The notes: generated from the sequence alone by a model not told the origin. A stretch of DNA of 64,000 nt from Cavia porcellus (GCF_034190915.1 NW_026947544.1:2392001-2456000); one strand, 5' to 3'. Counted from the stretch's first letter, positions 47,340-59,650 are shown. Made by a program: numbers and translations.

Positions 47340-47626
47340 AAAAAGAACCCAAACAGAAGAAAGCAAAACAAATATTATAAAATTTAAAAAACTAATAAAT
47401 TAATCACTGGTTAATAAATTACATTTTGTTCTCATAGAAATAGTTGTTCAACTTACAGAACCATAGCATAAAAAGTGGATAGACACTCATCTTTTGACAG
47501 TGTAAACCATTCTTTTCAATGATCTAAAACTTAGTACCGTGGTTATCTATTTTACACACTTAAACATACATAGAGTTATATTCTTTGATGTATATAACAA
47601 TGTATTGATTTCTTTTGCTTTTTTTT
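47340..47626 (-). mobile_element. 5'-truncated L1 3'UTR fragment
   Basis: aaaaaactaataaattaatc, then caacttacagaaccatagca and aaaaagtggatagacac, match the 3'UTR blocks of the other L1s. It ends at the T-rich 3' end of L1-K. Confidence 0.7.
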
Positions 47627-50600
47627 ATATAGAAAAAATAAGATAAGGATAGAAATATTATAGAATTTAAATAATGACACTAAGAAATCCCTAGTTGATA
47701 AATTCGTAATGTTATCTTATAAGCAAGTTACAAAATGAACTTTGTTCAAGTTACAAAATGAAAGCATAAAAGTGGATACACAAACAATGACAGCACAAAC
47801 TTTCCTGTTTGATTAGAAACAAAAAGTAATATTCCAATGTATAAATGTACCACATCTTTTTCATCCTCTCTGCGATTTATTGGCATTTTGGTTGTTTTTA
47901 AGATTAAGCTATCATAAATTGTGCTGCTGTAACATGAGTGGGCATATATCACTGTGACATGACCTTTACAATTTTTCTGGGAAAATACCTACGGGAGGAA
48001 TAGCTGGATTGAATGGAACTTCCAATCCAAGTTTTTTGACGAATCTCTGTACTGATTTCCACAGTGGCCACACCACTCTAAATTCCTACCGACAGTGAAA
48101 AAGTGTTCCTTTTCCCCTACAGCCTCACCACCATTTGTTATCTGTAGATTTCTTGATGGTAGCCATGCCTCCTGGAGTGAGATGAAATGACAATACTGTT
48201 GTAATTTGCCTTTCTCGAATGACCAGTGATGGTGAACATTTCTTCATGTATTTATTTTCCATTTGTATATCTTCATCTGAGAAATGTGTGTTCATCTCAG
48301 ATGCCTGTTTTTGGAGAGGACCTTTGAATTTGTGGGGTTCATGTTTTTCAATTCTTTGTATGCTCTGGATATAAGTCCTTTGTCTGAGGGATTGCTGGTT
48401 AGGATTCTTTCCCATTCTGTGGATTTTCTTTTCACTTTGTTGGTGATTTCTTTTGAAGTGTAAAAACTTTTCAATAATACGAGATCCCAGTTGCTGATTC
48501 TTTGAAGTATTTTCTGTGCAGTTTGCATTTTGTTCATGAATTCTCTGCCTACCCCAGTATGTCCAAGATTTCTACCTAACTTGTGTTCCAGTAGATTCAG
48601 TGTTTCTGTTTTAATATATAGATCTGTAGATCATGTAGATATTTAGATCATTTTGACTGTAGTGCGTGGTGATAGACATGGGCCTAGGTTTAGTCTTCGG
48701 TATATGGAAAGCCAGTTTTTCCAACACCATTTAATAAAGAGGCAAAAGTAAACATGTTTACCCCCTTTGTCTAATATAATAAGGTGGCTGAGTGTGTCTG
48801 TAGTTGTGTTTGCATCTTCTGATCTGTTCCGTTGATCCTCAGGTCTGTGTTTTTGCCAGTACCATGCTGATTTTTTATCACTGTGGCTTTGTAGTATAGT
48901 TTCAAGTTAGGAATTGAGAAGCCTCTTGCTTGGCCTTTGTTGCCCAGAATCACCTTTGGTATTGTAGGTTTATTCTGTTTCCAAATGAATTTTAGGAGTG
49001 TTTTCTCTAGATCTGTTAGGTGTGTTAATGATATTTTGATTGGGTTTGCAATGAATCTGTGTAACAGTTTGGAGATGTGATCATTTTCACAATGTTGGCT
49101 CTTCCTAGCCAAGAGTGAGGAGTATCCTCCCATTTTCTAATATTCTCTTCAGTGTCCTTTTTTAGGGTGGCATGATTTCCAACATATAGATCTTTTACAT
49201 TTTTGGTGAGGTTTATTCCTCGGTATTTCATTTTTTAATATGCTTTTCTGAAAAGCAATATTTCTGAAAAGCAGAATTTCTCTTGGTGAGTTTTTGGTTT
49301 GTGCACAGGAATGCTATTGATTTTTGAGTACTGACTTTGTATCCAGCTTGCTGCTGAATTTGTTTATTACCTCTAGTAGTCTTTTGATGGAGTTTTTGGG
49401 TCTTCTGCATAAAGTATCATGTTATCTACAAATAGTGGTATTTGACTTCTTCCTTTCCTATCTTTATTCCTTTTATATTTCTCTCTTGTCTGATTGCCCT
49501 GCCTAGTGTTTCCAGAACTATATTGAATGGGAGTGGTGATAGTGGACATCCTTGTCTTGTTCTTGCTTTTTGAGTGAATGTTTTCAGTTTTTGTCCATTT
49601 AATATGGTGTTGGCTGTTGTTTGTCATAGGTGGCCTTTATGAGATTGAGGTATATACCATGTATTCCAAGTGTCTGTAGGGCTTTTATCCTAAACAAGCG
49701 TTGGACTTCATCAAAAGTTTTTTCTGCATCTGTTGAGATGATGGTGTGATTTTTGTCTTTGGCTCTGTTATATTTATTGATCGGTGTATGTTAAACCATC
49801 TCTGCCTTTCTGGGATAAATTCCACTTGGTTGTGGTGTACAGTCTTGATGAACTGCTGCATTCTGTTTGCTGCCAGTATTATCTTGAGAATCTTTGCATC
49901 AGTGTTCCTTAGTGAGACTGGCCTATTCTCCCTTTTGGTTGGGTCTTTCTATGGTTTTGGTATCAAAGTGATACCTGCCTCCAGGAATGAATTAGGGAGG
50001 ATTGCTTCTCTTTCAATTAGATTGAAGAGTTTAAGGAGAATTGGCATCATATTTTCTCTAAATTTCACGTAGAATTCACCCGTGAATTTATCAGGACTTG
50101 GGCTTTTCTTTGTTGGTAAGTTATGTAATCACGTTTTCAGTTTCAGTCGCTGATATTGGGTCATTCAAAATTGTTATATATTCTTGATTAAGCTTTGGTA
50201 GTTCACACATTTCTAGAAATCTGTCCATTTCTTTTGTGTTTTCCACCCTATGTGAGTAAAGATTTTCAAAGTAGGTATTCATGATCTTTTGAATTTCCAT
50301 GGGCTCTGTAGAATTTACTCTTTTGAGTTCTTGTTGCATGAGTTTGAGTTTTTTTCTTTCTTTTTCTTGAAAAGATTGGCTAGAGGTTTATCAATTTTGT
50401 TTCTTCTCTCAAAAAAACGGACTGATTGATTTGTGAATTTTTTAGTATTACTATTATTATTTTAGTTTTAATTGCATTACTTTCTGCTCTGATGCTTATG
50501 ATTTTCTGTTTTCTATGACCTTTGGGTTTGACTTTCTCTTCCTTTTCTAGAAGTTTGAGATGTAGCTTTAGGTCATTTATTTGTGCTCGTTCTGTTTTCT

Positions 50601-53000
50601 TGATGCGACAATTCATGGGTATGTGTTTTCCTCTTAGGACCGCTTTCAGTGTGTCCCACAGGTTACAGTATGTTGTTTCTGCATTTTCATTGAATTGTAG
50701 GGATTACTTTATTTGTTGTTAATTTCACCTGTAACCCACTTGTTGTTCAGAAGGTTATTTAACTTCCATGTGTTTATGCAGGTTTCGCAATTCTTTTGAC
50801 ATTAATTTCCAGTTTTAGTGTGTTATGGTTGGATAGTATGCGTGGTACAATTTCAATCCTTTTCCATTTACTGAAGAATGTTTTATGCATTAATATATGG
50901 CCTATTTTGGTGAATGTCCCATGTGCAGCTGAGAAGAATGTACATTCTGACGTGGTTGGGTGGGACACTGTAAACATCTACTAGGTTTAGTAAGTTCATT
51001 TGCCACAGGGTTGATTCAGTTCTGCTATTTATTTTGCTTCTTTTTGACCTTTTTTGTCTAGTTCGTTTTGACCTATGTCTTTGTGAGTGTGGTATTAAGT
51101 TCTCCTATTACAATCGTGTTCTTGTCTATTCGGTTTTTCCTATCCATTTTATTTGTCTTATATAGTTGGGTGCTCCTGTAGTTGGTACCTATATATTCAT
51201 CATTAATATGTCTTTTTCTTGAGATTTCCCACTAATAAATATGTAGTGACCTTCCTTATCTCTTTTAATCATTTTAGGTTTGAATTTCACATTGTCTGCC
51301 AACAGAATAGCTACTGCTGGTTTTTTCCAGGTTTCTGTTGGATGGTATACTGTTTTCCACCCTTTGACTTTTAATCTGTGAGTTTCCTTTAGAGACATAT
51401 ATGTTTTTTGTATACATCATATTGTGGGGTCCTGTTTCTTGATCCATTCTGTCAAGCTATTTCTTTTGATAGGTGAGTTGGTGCCATTTACCTTTATGGA
51501 TATAACTGATATATACTAGATCAGCCTTGTCATGTTATGTTCCTATTGTTGGTTTTCTGCTCTTTCCTCTTGTTTAATTGCTTGCCCTTCCTGGTGGTTG
51601 CTTTCTGCTGCTGTTCTGGAAATTGTTGTTATTTTAATGTGTATTTAGTATGTCTTTCAGCCTTTTTTCTCACAAAGGTTTGGCAGACATGAATTTCTCC
51701 ATATGTTCTTTGTCATAGAAGTATCTTGTTCTCCATTAAATTTGAAAGACAATTCTGCTGAATACATCAGTCTGAGTTGAAAGTTGTTCTCTGTCAGGGC
51801 TTGAAATACTTCACTCCAAGCTCGACTTAACTTGAGGGTTTGCACTGGAAAGTCTGCTGTGATTCTGATGGGTTTTCCTTCATAGATGATTTATGTCTTT
51901 CTTGTAACTGCTCTTAGCATTCTGTTTTCATGTTGTATGTCTGGGATTCTACTTGTTTTATGTCTGGGAGTAGATTTGTGTTGGTTGTGACTGTTTGGCA
52001 TTGTACATGTCTCTCTTACCTGTGTATCAGATCCTTCCCCCCATATTTGGGGGGAAATGTTCTGCTATTACTTGTGTGGATAGTTTACCAATCTCATTTG
52101 CATTGACTCCTACATCTTGTCTGATGCCTGTAGGTCTTATATTGTTTCTCTTGGGGTCATCTTGAAGCTGCTGGCTTGCCATTTCATGCTGCTTTGTTGT
52201 TTTTAAAAGTTCTACTGTATCATGATTGCTAACTGAGATCATGGTGTGAAATTGTATCTGCAGCTCCATTTAAATGGGTTTGCCAGCTTTCCGTAGAATT
52301 TTTGTTTCTTGCATCTCTCTTTGAGCTTGTTTCTTTGATTCTGCTCATTTGCTGTATCTTTCTTGTAAAATTTCAATCAGTTCCCTACGTTTATGTAGCT
52401 TTTAATAATCTTTTTCTACTGTGGCTATGCTGAGCAGTTCCTTTATTAAAATGCCATTTTCGTTTTAAATTTAATTTCCTGAATAGCTTGATGGAATGTT
52501 TTTGTTTATGATATTTTTTATCTTTTCAGAGATTTCTGGTATGTGCTCTTTAAAATCCTGTATTTCACTGTCACCTGTGGTTTGTCCTGATGGACTGGAT
52601 GTTTGAGATTTTTTTTTTAATCATTTTTATCTTTAGGGTCAACACTTGATCTTTCAATCCGAGTCGTCACCAAAGTCAGTAGTGTGTATCTTAGAGTCCT
52701 ACTGTGTGGTCGATGTTTATCTGGTTGTTGAATACCACAGAGTGTAGGACCGCCAGTCTCCTGTTTTTCTCCTGCAGGGCCTGTTGGGTGAGTCAGCACA
52801 CTGACTAGTACCTGTTAAGGTTTGGTTGAGGGTTTATTGAGTCTGCCATCAACCCAGCAAGGTTAATCCAGTGAAAGGTTCTAGGAGAAATGGTGGGAGC
52901 AGAATAGCAACAGCAGTACTAGGTCCAAGAGCAGGGGGTGGGGGTTCCCTGAAGGCAGCTGGCAGAAGTGGAACAGTGCATATGAAAGAGGTGGCAGCAT
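47627..53000 (-). mobile_element. L1-K: near full-length antisense L1, partner of L1-C
   Basis: 3' end about 47627, ORF2 about 51520 down to 47830, ORF1 about 52320-51657, and a 5' region about 52330-53000 that differs from that of L1-C. All ORF2 and ORF1 fragments between 48125 and 52269 are the same as in L1-C, including the FVDNMILY polymerase-box lesion (49373-49627). It lacks about 237 bp of the 3'-terminal region that L1-C has at 9321-9558. Confidence 0.85.
47827..52328 (-). repeat. Arm 2 of the near-identical 4.5-kb duplication (partner 9560-14061)
   Basis: Collinear with arm 1 at offset 38,267. I saw only the 47992 C / 9725 T difference. The right edge is at 52328/52329: after gagctt the two L1 copies fall to clearly lower similarity. 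The left edge coincides with the 237-bp deletion junction. Confidence 0.95.
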
Positions 53001-53670
53001 GCCTTTAGGAATATGGGCTGAAGGGAGCATGTTACTTTGCAAAGCAAGATAAATTCCATTGTGTGGAAATTTGTACATTTCAACAATGTATTTAAATGTC
53101 TATATTAATATTTTCTGTCATCCAGTGATAGATGATTGCTGTTTATTTTTACTTGTTGTGTATTATGAACAAATCTGCAACAGTGTCATTACAGTGTATT
53201 AATTTTCTATTCCTGGAGCTGAAGTTGCTTGGTAAGATAGTAACTTTTAAAAGTTTTTGGAAAGGTAAAACGTTTTCAAAGTAGCTGCACCATTTTACAT
53301 TTGTCTGCAGTGTATGAAGACTTAAATTATTTTTTCGTACCATTTTCGCAGATCAGATTTCAATACATCACCCACTGATTTGGTAGTGTTTTTACATTCG
53401 AATAATACTTAATTTTTTTTTTTTTTTTTTGAATTTTAGCCTCCTCTTTGCCAGGTTTTTAGAGCCTATAGATGATATATTGTCTCTCACTGTTTAAGTT
53501 TCTAAGCTATCACTTTTTTTTTTTTTTTTTGAGTCTGGAACAATGATAGATTAGTTTTTGTTATTGAATGATTGACTTTCCTGTTTTCAGACTATTTCTG
53601 TAAAGTCCCTCTGCCTCTGATGGGAGCCTTAACAGCAAAGTTTTACATTTGCTGCTCTCTTCTGGACTAT

Positions 53671-53701
<31 letters not shown>

Positions 53702-54267
53702 GTTTTTTGTTTTTTGGTCTTTTTCATTTTTATTAGTACCCGGGATTCAACTCACGACTGCCTGCTTGCATGGCAGGCGCTTATGCCGCTGAGCTACATC
53801 CCTAGCCCCTGGACTGTTCCTCTTAATGGGTAGTTGATTTATCCATCACTGGAGTTAGTATACCCTTTGATTGAGAGGTAGAGTGGAGAAGACCTTAAAT
53901 TTTGAACTGTTCCCTTTTTGAATGCAGGTTCTCCTTTGAAACTGAGGGATGGCTGAGAAGAAGAAAGTTTTCTTCATATGCTACAGATTTTCTTTTGTCA
54001 GTGTTCTTCATATGCTGTGTAGCTTTAGAATAATTTTGACATTTTAGTTGGATGTATTTAAAAACATAATATTTGTCATGCTTTCTACATGTAGCATCAT
54101 AAGTGGAGCTTCTGCAAATTTCCATATTAAAATGGAATGTCATCGAAAAGTTCAATCATTTTTACATTTTATTTATTGATGCTCATGTTTTGGTATAGCA
54201 TGTTGTGTATTTTGGGAGATTGTTACATTGTGCAGTTGAAAAGAATTTGTATTATTATGCTGGACTT
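53001..54267. other. Intronic stretch without recognised gene
   Basis: Mostly unique sequence with poly-T runs at about 53411-53430 and 53515-53530, each possibly a SINE or L1 tail stub. One ID-like SINE lies at 53678-53809. No exon of the host gene was recognised. Confidence 0.5.
53678..53809 (-). mobile_element. ID-like SINE with target duplication
   Basis: Long poly-T, attagtacccgggattcaac and ccgctgagctacatccctag on +. Duplications ctggactattcctctt at 53662-53677 and ctggactgttcctctt at 53809-53824 differ at one base. Confidence 0.92.
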
Positions 54268-55790
54268 TTTAAAAAGTTTTATTTAAAGAAAGACTAAACA
54301 AAACAGAAAATGGGTAGAAATAATATGTACGTACAGAGAAAAAAATTACCAGTAGGAAAGCAGTAGGTAATGTCTACATACTGTCTTTTTACAAATAGTT
54401 TTTCAAGATACAAAAGTGGAAAATATAAAGTGGGAATTCAGACAGCGAGACCGCAAACAGTTCTGTTCAACTATCCAACAAAACTTAGTAATATGGTTGC
54501 CAATCCTATACACTTACACATACATGCAGCTATCCATGTCTTCATTTATGTTGGGATTAAACAAACTAAAGCAGGCTAAAGTTATTCTGAACAAAGAACA
54601 ATAGTATTGCTGGATTTCACATTATGACACTCCATGATCAGTACTGGGTACTCTAGTGTGTTTTTAAAAAAATTTTTATGTAAAGAAAGACTAAACAAAA
54701 CAGAAAATGGGCAGAAATAATACATACTTTCATAGAAAAAATAAACAGTGAGAAATCACTAGTTGATGATTACAGATTGTCTTCTTATGAACAGTTATTC
54801 AAGATATTAAAGTGGAGCATAGAAAGTGGTGATTCAAACAGTGATACTGCAACCAGTTGTGTTCAACTGTCCATCAAAAGCTTAGAAATATGGTTATCAA
54901 TCCTATACAGTTAAACATACATGCCGTAATCCATAACTTCAATTATGTTGAGACGAATAAATCCAAGCAGTCTAACATCACTTTGGACAAAGAATAATAC
55001 TATTGCTGGGTGTCACATTATGACAATTTGGGATCAGCACAGCGTACTTTCGTGTCTCTTTTTCTTCAAAGTATCTGTTCATTTCATCATGCGTCATAAG
55101 ATCAGTTCTTATAAACTGTTAATAGATTCTACACATGCATGAGTCTTAACATGTATTTCTATCCTTTCTATGTTAGAGGGAGAAATAAAATAAAGGAAGA
55201 TAAAACAAGACATTTTCCTGTAAACACATGAAATCAAAAAGACATATAAGACTGTTGTACAAGGGGTTCTACCATGTGTTGTTTCTTGTTAATTTCAGTA
55301 GAATTGGCTGTATCATCAGACGTAGGATAATTGAATGTATCAGTACATAACAGTAATAAAAACATAACTTTGTGTATAGTATAAAACTTTAAAAGCAGGC
55401 AATAATCAAACGAGAATGTGTATCATAGAGTCTTGTCATCTTTAGTGTAGTGGCCTACACTCTCAGACTTCATACCATCAATCATACCAGTTTTGAATAA
55501 AATCTGTCCATACCAAACAGCAATCAAACAAACCAAATTTAACTAAGATTGATCATGATAAAACAGTGTCAGTCATACAGGGCTCCAGATTAAGATAATA
55601 GGAAATTAAAGATGATTGCTGTGCTATGTCCTGATGTTTTTGGGATAGCTTTGTGTGTCCTCAAATCTAATGCAAGTACACAAACTGGGACAGAATAAAA
55701 TGTATCAAAAAAATTAAATCTGTGTAAGCAGAGTGGTGCAAGTAATGTGAGTTTTAAATCCTGATAACACTATTAACAATATCTTCTGCC
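54268..55790 (-). mobile_element. L1/HAL1 3'UTR pieces with a 397-bp head-to-tail repeat
   Basis: The 3'-end motif taaagaaagactaaacaaaa starts at 54284 and again at 54681. The following about 380 bp of each are similar along their length (for example aaaacttagtaatatggtt against aaaagcttagaaatatggtt). The second copy continues to about 55790 with further 3'UTR units (cataccatcaatcata; gtcagtcatacagggctcca). All are in minus orientation and have no ORF2. Confidence 0.7.
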
Positions 55791-56149
55791 ATTTTTTTTT
55801 TATTTAAGGAGAAAAAGAAAAAAACAGAAAAAGGGTATAAGTATTACAAAATTTAAAAAATAAACAATAAGAAATCACTAGTTAATAGATTACATATTCT
55901 CATCTTAGAAATAGTTGTTCAAGTTACAAAATTGAAGCATATAAAGTGGACTTGCAAACAGTGAGAGTGCAAACAGTTGTGTTCAATGATCAAAAAAAAC
56001 TCAGTAATATGGTTATCTATCTTACACACTTAAACATATATGCAATTATAACCTTTAGAGCACTTTCTTTTCTTTTATACAATGACAATTATACATTTTG
56101 GGTTTCAGTACTCCCACAGTTCTTACTACTTTTTTTTGAAGAGGGTAAA

Positions 56150-57050
56150 ACCAAATGTGACATAACAGAACAGAGCCAGTCAAATCAAATGGATGGACAT
56201 AATAGATATGTAAAAAAAAAAAAAAAAATCAAAGGTGATCAACAGTGGTTACCGTACTGCCTCTTGCTAAGTTAAGAAGAATTGCCAGTTATAATAAAAT
56301 TGAACAAAACAGTAAAGAATAAAACCAAAGCATTGAAAACATTACAGGACTTTAAAAGAAGATAATAGTCAACTAGAATGGGCGTCATAATGAATCTTAT
56401 TATCTTCACAGTTTTGCCTATACTTTCGAACTTGGTGCTATCAAGCAAAGCAGAATAGGGAAATCAGTCAAAACAAGATGGTGAGGGCAATACAGGATTT
56501 TAAATCAAGTTAATAGGAAATCAAAGTAGGTTACAATAATGTATCCTGCTATTTTTATTTATTTTTCTTTTAATTAAAAAGATAAAAAGAAAAAAGTAAT
56601 TAATTAAAAAAAGGGAGATTGAGATAAAAGAGGGCATAACAGCAGAATAGTGCAGGTCAAATCATAACCATTTAAGCAAAATAGTGTTTCACCACAAGAT
56701 ATCCTGACAAAAAAATAGTTACCGTAGTGTCTCTTTCCTTGAAATCTTTGAGTATAAATTTGTATACTGCAGCACCAAACATATCAGGAAACTATAAAAC
56801 CATTCAAAAGAATGACATTATTACAGGGTATTTAGGACCAGCTAACAGAAAATGAACAATGGTTTTTGTATAATCTCCTTGTCTATAAAAGTTTTTACTT
56901 ATATTATCATATATAATAAAATCCAATAAAATACAACCTTTTAAGACCTATGGAGACAGAAGAATACAAATTTAATGGGACTTCAAAACAAGATGATACT
57001 AAATCAGTACTAGCTATTATGATGTCTTGTTTTCTCCAAAATAGCTGTTC
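56150..57050 (-). repeat. Degenerate ~150-bp units in the LINE 3'UTR
   Basis: Blocks of the type acaggac(t)tt-aaa--aag, then taccataatgtctcttg, then cttcaaagtagctg-ctatac, recur at about 56344, 56491, 56822 and 56971 (147-149 bp within pairs). The same arrangement appears at 183/334 in L1-A and 39251/39405 in L1-H. These are ancestral internal duplications of the 3'UTR. Confidence 0.65.
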
Positions 57051-57059
57051 CTAACATCC

Positions 57060-58640
57060 GATCTTCTCTGCCTCATTTCTGTTGAGCTCTTTTTCTGTCC
57101 TTTGTTGTCAGTTTGTCTTCTTCATTTCACTTTCTGCTCCATTCATTGTGGCCTCTCTGCCACTATTTCTGGAATCTTGGTATTTTCCTTTTTTAGAATA
57201 TCCTGCAGTATTCTCTGTAGAGTTGAATTGGTAGTTGCAAATTCCCCTAGTTCTTCTTCATCCTGGGAGCACCTTGTTTTTCCATCAATTTCTAGGGTAA
57301 GTTGTGCAGGATATATCAATCTTGGCTGGAACTTATTATCTTTCAAAGCTTGAATTATTATCCCCCCACGTTCTTTGTGATTTGATGGTTTGTGCCGAGA
57401 AGTCTGCTGTAATTCTGATGAGTGTTCTCTTGTAAGTTGTCGGGAGTGTCTAGAGCACTCTGAACCCCGGGAAGAGGCACACACACACCAATCGGGACAC
57501 GGGGGGTGCAGCGCGAGGAAAAGAAAGAGAAACACGGCAATTGCAACTACACCGCACTGCACTGCACACTGTGCTTTATTCCAGGATTCTTATATAGTAA
57601 ACCGGATCAATTCACAGAGCACAGACGATTAACTAGTGAAAAAGCATTCCTTGTGACAAGCTACAATGTGACAGACTACAATGTTTATCTAAACTAAGTG
57701 AAGCAAACAAGCACAATCAGTTCTTCTAGCCCCTCTAACCCAGGAGGAAATTCATTAGCCCAAGAATGTTGTTAATTATGTTTGTTGCTAATGTCATAAT
57801 GATGGTCGGCCACTTCCTCATGACTGTGTAAACAAAGGCAAGTCACACAGTATGGGTTCAGAGAGGGGGGGAATATCCCCACTGAGAACAGGCATTCCTG
57901 TCCCGCCTCTGTCTCGCATACCGGGGGCTATTGTTTACTGCAGGTCCCGAGGGGCCCTAGGGCCTTCAAAGTGACTCCTCATCCCCCACAGTAAGTGATC
58001 AGTTTCTTGTCTCTGACGGCTTTTAATATTGTGTTCTTATATTGGATTTCTGGAATTTTGATTATTATATGCCCAGATGTAGCTCTGTTTGGGTTGTAGG
58101 TGCCTGGGGTCCTGTATGCCGTGTACATCTGAGTATCTTTACCATTTGCTAAATTAGAAAAATTCTCTTGGATTATTTCTGTGAATAGCTTTTGTAGTCC
58201 ATTTGTTTGTGTCCCTACTTCTTCTTTTATGTTCTTAATTCCTAAGTTATAGATCCTCTTATCATCTTCTAGCCTTTGTATTGTTGCTGTTTGTTTTTTT
58301 GTTATTTTTAAGAAGTTTTTCATTTCGTGCTCCCATATTGCAAATCTGCCCTCCAGTTCAGATAATCTGTTTTTAGTTTCTTTCAAGTTGTTATGCCAGT
58401 TTTCGATAGAGTTTTTAGTTTCCTGGTAATCTCTTTGAACCTGCTTCATGCATACTATGTTTTCTTTATTTTCTCCATCAAACAATTCTTCCCTTTTTTC
58501 TGTTCTTGCATTCCACCATCTGTTTTTTCTTGTGCGGTACTTAGCATTTCTCTAACTATTCTACTTATATCTTGCTTCAGGTCATTACTAACTTCATTCC
58601 TGAACTCATCTATGAGGCTCTGGAGATAGTGCTTTATGCC
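57060..58640 (-). pseudogene. ORF1 of the antisense HAL1-like element, broken by an LTR
   Basis: N-terminal and coiled-coil part at 58485-57979: QVQRDYQETKNSIENWHNNL, then RLEDDKRIYNLGIKNIKEEV (RRM start) and HIIIKIPEIQYKNTILKAVR (C-terminal domain). The C-terminal end resumes at about 57437-57143 after the LTR (NKFQPRLIYPAQLTLEIDGK). Without the LTR the two halves would be neighbours. The frame upstream of 58485 is also disrupted. Confidence 0.8.
57438..57990 (-). mobile_element. Solo LTR of a class II (IAP/ERVK-like) endogenous retrovirus
   Basis: A 553-bp GC-rich unit with TGTCGGGAGTG and CATCCCCCACA ends (TG...CA) and exact 6-bp target duplications GTAAGT at 57432-57437 and 57991-57996. 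On the minus strand a TATATAAG box (about 57592) is followed by AATAAAG (about 57577), the promoter/polyadenylation arrangement of an LTR. The 6-bp duplication points to class II. No internal viral genes remain. It looks young: exact duplications and a composition unlike its host element. Confidence 0.9.
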
Positions 58641-59475
58641 TATTGGTGCCCTGTTGATATTGCATGTTTCTCAGGATTGAGGGCTGAGGACCCTTTCTTG
58701 TTGCTCCCTCTTCCCATATTTTTTGTTCACTTTATACAAGCGAGTATAGGAGGCCCAGTTTTTTCTCTTTGTCGGTTTCAGTTTGTTTGAATTGTTCCTG
58801 CCCACTGCAGTGTACTAGGGTGACAGAGACCTGGGCAACCTATGCTGGGCCCACCTCTCCAGGTCAACCTACCAAAGGCTTCACTGCTTGGGTGCACCTC
58901 CGGGCGCTGGGACCTGGTTTCGGCTAGCCTACTGGGTCTTAGACAGTGGCGTCACACAGGCCAGGCACTGCCCACCAATCTTGCTTGAGAGGGGAGTGTG
59001 TGACTGAAGTCACTGCAGCATCCTGTTCTGGGTGGTACGTCCTTTGCTGAAGCCTCCTACTCTGTGTAAGGGACCCTGATCTGCTCACTTACCGCAGGTC
59101 AGTGCAGGGCTCCTGGCCAGTCCTGCTCTCAACTCCATTCACTGCTTCCCACTCTCAGAGTTTTTGCACCTCTCTCCTTGCTGTGCTGATTGGGATGCAG
59201 TAGCGGCTGCAGGAATTTCAAATCACAGCTTCCAGTGGGGCGGGGTCCAGCTTCCGCACTGAGACCTTAACTGTTTCTGTTATATCACCGGGATTGTGTT
59301 TCCAGTTGGTTTCTCTTAGTTTAGTTCGTTCCTGGATCGGCAAAGTATATCTCCCCTTGCTTAGGATTTCTCTCCCAGTACCATTCCTGGATTGTAAGTG
59401 TGGTTTCTCAGAGAGCCTCCGAAGCTGCTACTGTCTATCCGGCATGTTCTCCCAGAAGTCTGCTGCCATCTTTTT

Positions 59476-59650
59476 TATGACTCTCCCTCCCCTTTCACTT
59501 CCCCAGGGTACACTGTGCATATTTGGGTCTTTCCAAGACTCTTGGTTTTAATTTGTGGGGGCCAGGGCAACCTGCTGTTTACCTAAGTGGTTCTGAACAT
59601 CTTTCTTGGACTTGATCTTTAACTGTATTCCTTTACCTATTAAAGCCTGT
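59476..59650. other. Short unassigned stretch between LINE copies
   Basis: Sequence between the 5' end of the HAL1-like element and the palindrome. I do not recognise it; it may be a remnant of an L1 ORF2 or 5' region. Confidence 0.3.

Larger units (their letters stand above)
55792..59475 (-). mobile_element. Antisense HAL1-like LINE (ORF1, no ORF2)
   Basis: 3' end at poly-T 55792-55801, then a long 3'UTR to about 57060 with about 150-bp units. It joins directly to ORF1 C-terminal sequence (57060 onward), so no ORF2 is present. ORF1 runs to about 58640, the 5'UTR to about 59460, and the 5' end reads AAAAAAGATGGCAGCAGAC on the minus strand, comparable with the 5' end of the sense element at 22252. 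A retroviral solo LTR is inserted in ORF1. Length without the LTR is about 3.1 kb. Confidence 0.75.

Noticed and set aside
53581..53660. Candidate next exon of the host gene (a pyrimidine tract then AG at about 53589)
   Set aside because: The sequence after the AG does not read the expected family residues, and no donor keeps a plausible frame.
57358..57697. Several overlapping frames around 57390-57697 on both strands
   Set aside because: They span the junction of the solo LTR with HAL1-like ORF1 and contain mixed sequence. The only meaningful part is the ORF1 C-terminal piece outside the LTR.
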